From: Nemopilema nomurai | Taxonomy: Eukaryota > Cnidaria > Scyphozoa > Rhizostomeae > Rhizostomatidae | DNA: 64,000 bases | NCBI GenBank assembly: GCA_003864495.1 | Contig: ML133488.1 | Span: 2,301,193-2,365,192 of the forward strand | Direction: 5' to 3' | Shown here: one piece after another, positions 57,501 through 64,000 of the stretch | Layout of the letters: each line of letters opens with the position of its first letter | Numbering within the stretch: the stretch's first letter is position 1 | Translations under genes and position numbers: made by a program | Notes under the pieces: generated by a model | The model's input: only the letters and a program-made list of their open reading frames with translations | What the model was told of the DNA's origin: nothing | Database searches by the model: none

Positions 57501-60500
57501 TCCAGAACTCTGACCTTGAGGTAAAAGCAAGCAGGTATGGATGTATATTATTCAAAATAAGTTGGTGTCCATGACTTAGATTTGAAGCCATTCTTCTACC
57601 TTAAGGTTATGGTAAACGTTTTAAACACAAAAATTGGTTTTTCCTTCCTAAAGGCCAAACTGTTCAAGGAATCTAGATAAACTATATATCATTTGATGCA
57701 CAAGATTATGGCGTATCTAGCCAGATCAAAATTATTGACAAATAATGTTAAATGTTATTTTCCATGCGAATTTATTGCTCAAAAAGTGTACCACCTTCAA
57801 AAGCTATTTTGTACCCTTGCGTTTGAGATAACAAAATCTGACTTATATCAGCAGGAAGTGCAGATCCTTAGCTACCAAAGAATTTTTTAAATTCCTCCGC
57901 CTCTTGAAACTGTACCATGTCAAAAATTGGCAAACAATTTTTCCCCCTCTCGCAGCTGTATTTGGGTATAAAATACGGACCAGAGCAAATAAAAAAACTT
58001 TGAGACATAGTTTCGTTGCCCAACATCTGCCCTGGCCGTGTGCAAATTTTCGAGCCATTCGATTGGTTCCTTCGGTACAAAATAGATTCTTCGTACCTGT
58101 ATGTAGAGGAATTTCAAGTCCGGAGAAAACGGGATTTTACTGATCGCTCTTGCAATGATACACATCGGTATCATATTACCAACAATGTAATCCGGGTCAA
58201 GTAGTTTAGGCTTTAAGATCAATTAGCGTCTTTAAAAAAGCACAACAACCCATGGATGTGCCATACTCTTACACAAACCACAGGAAGCAGAACAAGGATA
58301 ATCGGCTTAACAGGTCGAGGGATTTGAAAACCGCTGCTAGAAACTTTGATAAGAAAATTATAGGAGCCTTCGTTTATACGGGATTTTCTCTATTTTCAAA
58401 ACTTCTTCTAGCTTCAAACATGGTATCATTATGTACCTTATTAATTCGGCTATCAGAATGTGAAGTAATCGAAAAATGGATGTTTTCGTCCAGAAAACGT
58501 TTACCTTAAACAATTTAACGATTTAATTAATTTGAGTTTGTAGTTTTATGTTTACCTTTGCAATCAGATACCTTGATTGATAAGCTGTGTTTGTCTTGAT
58601 GCTAATTACCAGGTGCTCATTTATGGTGCATCATTAAGTGTGCAAGCTTTCTAGTTAGAATAAGGAACTTGTTTCTTTGACAACTCGACATTCCTACTTC
58701 CTTAATCACATTTGCCACAAGCAGCTTTTGGAGGTGCTTACCTAAATCTTTTTGCTTCTTCTTATTTTAAGGGAAACTATAATGCGACTTGTGTCAGACA
58801 TTGGAAAGGAGCAACAGCTTTCTGGTGATAGACTAAAGGAAATTGAAACTTTGACTCGAGAAAGAGATATTGCTACGCAGAAGCAAAGAGAGACTGAACT
58901 GGAATTGCAGCAAGTAAGGGATAACCTGAAGCATAGTCAAGAGGCCTGGTCCAGTACAAGAGAAAGACTTGCAGATCAAGAGCTGAAGTATGTGACAGTT
59001 TGTTTACATGATTTCTACCTGCAGTACAAGCACAGGTTCTTAATAAAATCAATCCAATTATAGAACTGCTAGGATAGTATCTAATTTTGCCAAGCATGTG
59101 CCACTGTTATAGAGTCTGCGTTGCTTGTATTGCTCATGATCTAAGAGAAATATGAAAGGAGATATTTAAGGCAGGTTGATTGCAGCCAACAAGTTTTGTT
59201 TCAAGAAGTGCACATGAAATGCAAGAGTCATAAACTCGTCAAGAATTTAGTTCTTCTAAACACAATCAGTTAATTAATTGAGCAGCAAAGGTTAAGCAAT
59301 GATTTTTCAGGAGGTTAGGTAGAAGGATATCTTTTAGCATCCCCTAAGCAGTTTTGCTACTTCATCTACTGCACTTGTTTTCGATTCCGAATTTAGTAAG
59401 TGGTTTCCCTTGTGTATCTGTTTTTTTGTTGAATCAGTATTTACTAAAATCAAATGAATCAGTATTTACTAAAATCAGTTTTTATCTCTCGTTTAATACA
59501 AGCTCAAAGACTATTCCAACATGAAACCGTATAAACGTCCTTCTTTTCAGATTGCATGAATTCGATAAGGCATTATTGTCAAAAGACGATTCGTACCACA
59601 AGGCTGATATCAAGGTACTGTCATCATTATTTATCCTGAAGTTTGATTGAAATTTAACATAGATTTGCGCAGTTGTTCCAGAATCGTTGCTCTGAGTTTA
59701 TTTTCTGATTATTCTTGCTGATTCTACAATGATTTATGTCGTAACATAACGAATGTCTCTGTTTGTTGCTCTTTCTCATTCTAAAGCTGCACTTTTCGCA
59801 ATATGAACCCATAAATATTTAAACCAATCACTAATCTGATGTTTTTATACAAACTTGCTTTTATTGGGATCTTGAGTTAATTAACTTTTGGTAACAGCTA
59901 TTGCTGAAGATATCTAAAAATAGCTATGTTTATGATCTTATTTGCAGTTGAAGCACTTCAAACGACAGTTGGCAGAAATCTTGAGCGATGCCGACGTGAC
60001 AGTGCGTGATAAAGAATCAGATATTCTGCACATGATTCGTGCCGTTCATAAGTCTTATAAACAGATGAAAAATGTAAGTTGGCTTTGTGTATAGTGTTGT
60101 TTGTCAATTGGCTTTCTATTGTAAAGCAGAAAAAGACCGCTCGCGAAGCATGCAAAATGCAAAAGCAATACAGGCTTTAGGCATTTCCGTTATCTTTGCC
60201 ACTTTTTCACACTCTCCTCTAAGCGATCTGTCGAAAAAGTTAGATTGTTGCCAAGAATACCAACTTGAGTATCCCTCTCCTTCTCAATTTCTATCAATGT
60301 TCACCCTGTTGTCAAGCTATATTGGTTTTCGTCGCCTTGGAGCAGTTTTAAAGAAAACTTTTATCGACCTTTATCCTTTCATTATTTTACTTCTCGAGAC
60401 CACCCATCTTTATCGCCAGTAATTTGGTTTTTATACTGAGTGCAAGTTTGAATGTAGCAAATTTGGTCCTAAAGCTATGTACAAATGGTTTTTGCAAAGT

Positions 60501-63306
60501 TTGTAAGTTCAACTATACTTTAACCACGATATCATAAGATTAAAAATATACAATGTGCATATTTGGAATTTTTTGCAGAATGAAGAGAAGCTCCAGTCAA
60601 GAGTATCTGCATTAGCAGACGAAATATCAAACCAACGGAACGTCCAGCATTCGACAATTGCCAGGGCAACCGAAGCGGAAAACCAGTGGCAGGATATGAA
60701 CGAGAGAGTGAAGGTTCTCGAGGGAGAATTGATTGCTGCTGACATCGAAAGGGATCGACTGAAAGATGACAGAAATAAGGTAGGTCAATTATGATGCGAT
60801 TCAAGTATGTTGGAGCATTTTGTCGCAGACAGGGAAGCAAACAATAATTAGGGAATAGCCAGGACTTATCTTTTAGATTATTCTTTATAATATACTGGCT
60901 TTATGGGGATCAAAAAGAAGTAGAGATATATAAGAAGAAGCTTTTCCCAGCTCTTTCATTCACCCCCAAGTTGAAGTAAATGGTACAAATAGGGACATAG
61001 GGGAAGCATAGCATTTTTATCACTGCCCTAACCCATTTGACCATATGGGAGCTAATAATGTTCTAGCGATATGCAAGAAAAACTCTTGTAAAAGCTTGTT
61101 GGTAATATCATTGATAGTTCTATGTTGTTTTGTAATATTCAAAGACTAATGGGATAAACTAATTTCCATGTATAAACTATCCAGACCTTGAAATTGATTT
61201 TATCATCTTGCCCTTTTTTTTAGTTTTTGGCATTCATCGACAAGCTGTCTCGGGCCATGAAACTAGATGAAGTCGCGGTAGAAGCTGGTTTTGACATTTC
61301 ATCAGATGCTATATTGCTAAGAGCAGAGCAGCTATCTAAGTCTGAGGTAATACTGTCATCGAAACTTGCATCTTTTTATTGCAGAAACTTTTCTGATTTA
61401 CAATATCCAAGTTTTATGCATAGAGCTTGAAAAGTTCGAGACGAGTTTGTAGTAAGAGAAGCACTATGTTGGCCCACACCCATTCAACTTATATGCACAT
61501 GCTGTTTTTGTCGCTGTTGTATATACAAGCATTAAGTCAATTTCCACCGCAATATTCACTGTTCCCTGCCCCACAATCTTTCCTCTCGCACTCCCTGGGT
61601 CTCTTTGTATCTGTTTCCTTTCACGTGACCAAGTCACATGTCTCCTTAATTTACGCAAACCATTAATGCGCTATAAGAAAATTAGTCGGAAAAGCAATTA
61701 TCAGTTTTTCGTCCTTTTATTTTCGCAGACCAGTTCCTTGCAAGATCGAACGTCCACCATTTACAACCTGCAAAGAAAGACGAAGACATTGAAGCAGCAA
61801 CTGGAGAGCAAGGAATTTCAAATTTCCCTCAGCAAGAAGAAGATAAACGAACTTGAAGAGATTCTAAAAGACAGAGGAAGAATCGAAAACGAACGAGACG
61901 ATTCTTCAAATAAAAACCTTAAGCTGCAGAAGAAATGTGAACGGCTTCAAGATGAACTTTCTCGACATAAAGACATTGTGACACAGTTGAAAGCAAAGAT
62001 TATGGAGTATGGTGAACAACAGGTAAAATTGACTTGGTATAATTGCTGCCACCTCTTTGCAGGGATAGTGCTATGACGTCATATCAGGTTGCTTGTTAGA
62101 CGCTTATGAAGTCTACTTGGTGTGATCAGATGTAACAGTTTTAGCACAGATCTTAGGTAGAGCTACGCAAAAGTATTACCTAAATCGACAAATTGTATCA
62201 TGTTGCACTAATTTTTTTAATTTTTATTTGAATAAAATAAGGACTGTTTTTTTTGCTGGCTAAGAATTTTTATGATCTCTTTTCGTTTCTTGGTGCTTTC
62301 TTGCATTCTTCCACCATAATTGATTTTCAAATTTTTTGCCCTTAGATTAAAATTGAAGATCAAAAGAGAACTATCATAGATCTCGAGTCAGTTGTACAGA
62401 GACTGGCGAAAAGTAAACAAAAAATCGACCGGAGACTGGCTGAAAAACGACAAGCCTTTGAATCGACGGAGAAGGAGGTCAAAGTAGAGTTGGAGAAGAC
62501 TAACCTTGGTTACCAGCAGTTGATTAGAGAACTACAAGAAACGAAAAGCAACTTGGAAGAGACACAGAACAGAGAAAAACAGGTTTGTTTTGATGGCGAT
62601 TGTTCTTATAGAAGCTCTTAAAGATTCATGGATCAGAAGAATGTTCTTAGAGACTTAAATCGTCTATGTTCTCCGTCAAAATTATGGTTTAAAAAAAATG
62701 TCTTAGAAATGTTTTCCTTTTTTATTTTTTCACAGCTACTTAAATTGAAAATATATTGTTATTTATTGATACGAAATATTTTGACTCATCAATAGGCTCA
62801 CTAATTATCAGTTGACTTTTGGAGTATAGAGGTGATAGATGAGCAGTGATGTTAAATATGCAACTTTGCCATGACAGATTCTTTTGCTTATGAGTTTTCT
62901 CGCTTCACTGCCGCATGGCATGGCTATTTCAATACTTCTATCAGCTAATGAAATATTTCGAACAGTATTCATGCCAATTTTTCTCCAATGTTTAAAACTT
63001 GCTACATTTTTCTCGACATCTGATTTCAATTTTAATATCCTCTTTTTCTTTCAATGAATCTTACAAGTTATTCTTTGAACCTTTCAGCTGATAAAATTTC
63101 GACATGCACTTGCCAAACTAATTGGTCTGGACATCGCAGAGCTATCAATACCAGATTATGAGATCATATCGAAACTGGAAAAAGTTGTAAAAGGCTATGA
63201 AACATATACCAACACAGTAAGAAGTCTTGAGACAACGTTGAACTCAATGGAAAAGGAATTCAAACACGGATATAGTGACGTAAAGTCACTGCTGCACTCT
63301 GCATAG
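54572..63306 (+). CDS. Long coiled-coil protein, possibly CCDC170-like
   Basis: Seventeen exons: 54572-54826, 55128-55210, 55361-55436, 55569-55688, 55817-55900, 56239-56295, 56681-56938, 57091-57177, 57437-57534, 58772-58987, 59551-59614, 59948-60073, 60579-60779, 61224-61346, 61729-62022, 62346-62582, 63088-63306. All phases agree and give 865 residues. Residues 1-85 are Ser/Arg/Tyr-rich and non-helical; nearly all the rest is Lys/Glu/Gln-rich coiled coil. Three short non-coiled modules break the rod: 312-345, 576-612 and 794-827. Each begins a phase-0 exon and has the form hydrophobic-helix, L-G-hydrophobic, a short loop, then D-x-I-(I/L). My best guess is coiled-coil domain-containing protein 170 (human 715 residues, microtubule/Golgi/cilium-associated), but I cannot confirm it without a search. 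Other ciliary or centrosomal coiled-coil proteins remain possible. AATAAA lies at 63689-63694. Confidence 0.85.
59431..59480. repeat. 25-bp tandem duplication in intron 10
   Basis: Two adjacent units (59431-59455, 59456-59480) share GAATCAGTATTTACTAAAAT and then CA; the last bases differ. It is intronic, with no evident role. Confidence 0.85.
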
Positions 63307-64000
63307 CTGCGCGGGAGCTTTTTTGTCTCTCTGGATTGTATATAGATTTATACACCGATTTTGATTTCAAATAAGTACGAATAGCACTGAGTAAGAAATG
63401 GTATCACAATTGGGGTGGAGCTTTGAAAGAGCTTAGCTTTCCCGAACACGCCAGTTCAACTTTCACCCCATATCTTTAGGTAATGCTATTTATTTTCGTT
63501 AAAAGTACAAATTATACAACGACAAGCGCGCCATTAGTAAACAGTAGAATGTAGGATGGTGGGAATCCCAATCGCTAGAAATTTTTACATAGCCATTGTT
63601 TTAGAACAAAAGCAGTCAAGTAAGCGAATGAAATTTCATTGAGCAAATGAAATATCCTTTAGCAATTGAACTGTCAGTTCATTTGGTGAATAAAGCATCG
63701 AGCAACTAAATTTATTTGGCAACTAAACTTGGGCGATTGGATTGTCCTTAGGCAAATTCGTTCATCAATTTTTGCTCTCTGCCGTTGCAGCTCCTTTTCA
63801 AATTGGTCCATGCTACTTAACTTTGTTTTTGGAGGCTATGCAATTGATTTTAATCGTTTCAATTTCAAGTATGATGTCAAATTGTTCCCATGCTATGCAC
63901 CAATTCTGTATTTTGATAATAAATAGCAAATTTAAGCAAAGTAAAAATATGAGAAACTATTTAAATGTATAATAGTTAATATTCATTATCTTGATTGAGT
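63307..64000. other. 3' UTR and right edge
   Basis: This holds the 3' UTR of the coiled-coil gene, with AATAAA at 63689-63694 and another at 63919-63924. No further gene is visible before the window ends. Confidence 0.55.

Noticed and set aside
57843..58222. Overlapping frames on both strands within an intron of the coiled-coil gene
   Set aside because: Several short frames overlap on opposite strands without motifs. The intron 9 splice sites (57534/58772) close cleanly around them.
1..64000. CRISPR arrays, operons, tRNA or rRNA genes
   Set aside because: This is a eukaryotic window. I saw no spaced direct-repeat array, no cloverleaf-type sequence and no rRNA core motif; a tRNAscan/Rfam run would be the decisive test.

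Overview
This is a eukaryotic, AT-rich genomic window from an invertebrate animal. Its genes carry many spliceosomal introns, and their products match animal families (ACSS1, SIRT2, RTEL1, NAA40, HSBP1). Three features favour a cnidarian, probably an anthozoan: an ShKT toxin-like cysteine domain fused to a membrane dehydrogenase, a stand-alone PPC/DUF296 protein, and the repeat types present. No ribosomal or mitochondrial marker is present, so the species cannot be named.

Left part (1-13.9 kb): gene-poor. It holds one complete hAT DNA transposon (2185-5417) with an intact 838-residue transposase, matching terminal inverted repeats and a perfect 8-bp target duplication. It also holds a rhodopsin-like receptor gene broken by one frameshift (9356-10164) and a second, far more decayed copy of that receptor about 2.7 kb downstream.

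Middle part (13.9-30.4 kb): a 14-exon ACSS1-like mitochondrial acetyl-CoA synthetase on the + strand (13908-25950). Its 3.3-kb intron 9 contains a complete intronless gene on the opposite strand, an ShKT-membrane-SDR fusion whose expected catalytic Tyr is Phe. Other ACSS introns hold a hAT-type MITE and a fragment of another hAT family. A two-exon PPC-domain gene follows (29542-30407).

Right part (33-63.3 kb): a 14-exon SIRT2 (- strand, 33106-40149) lies head-to-head with an RTEL1 helicase gene (+, 41043-45791) that is almost intronless. Then come NAA40 (+, 11 exons, 47644-51736), a small HSBP1-like gene (-, 53440-53667) and, head-to-head with it, a 17-exon coiled-coil gene (+, 54572-63306), possibly CCDC170-like. 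I built the exon models by hand from splice signals and reading phase; every multi-exon model closes in frame and, where I know the family, gives close to the expected length. Three introns use GC-AG boundaries.

Functionally, ACSS1 (acetyl-CoA production), SIRT2 (NAD-dependent deacetylation) and NAA40 (histone N-terminal acetylation) all concern acetyl groups, but they are interleaved with unrelated genes and this is not an operon-like unit. I did not find a clear undescribed multi-gene system. The strongest oddities are the nested ShKT-SDR gene with its altered active site, the ACSS1 core-motif substitution, the intron-stripped RTEL1, and a repeated exon-aligned module in the coiled-coil gene.
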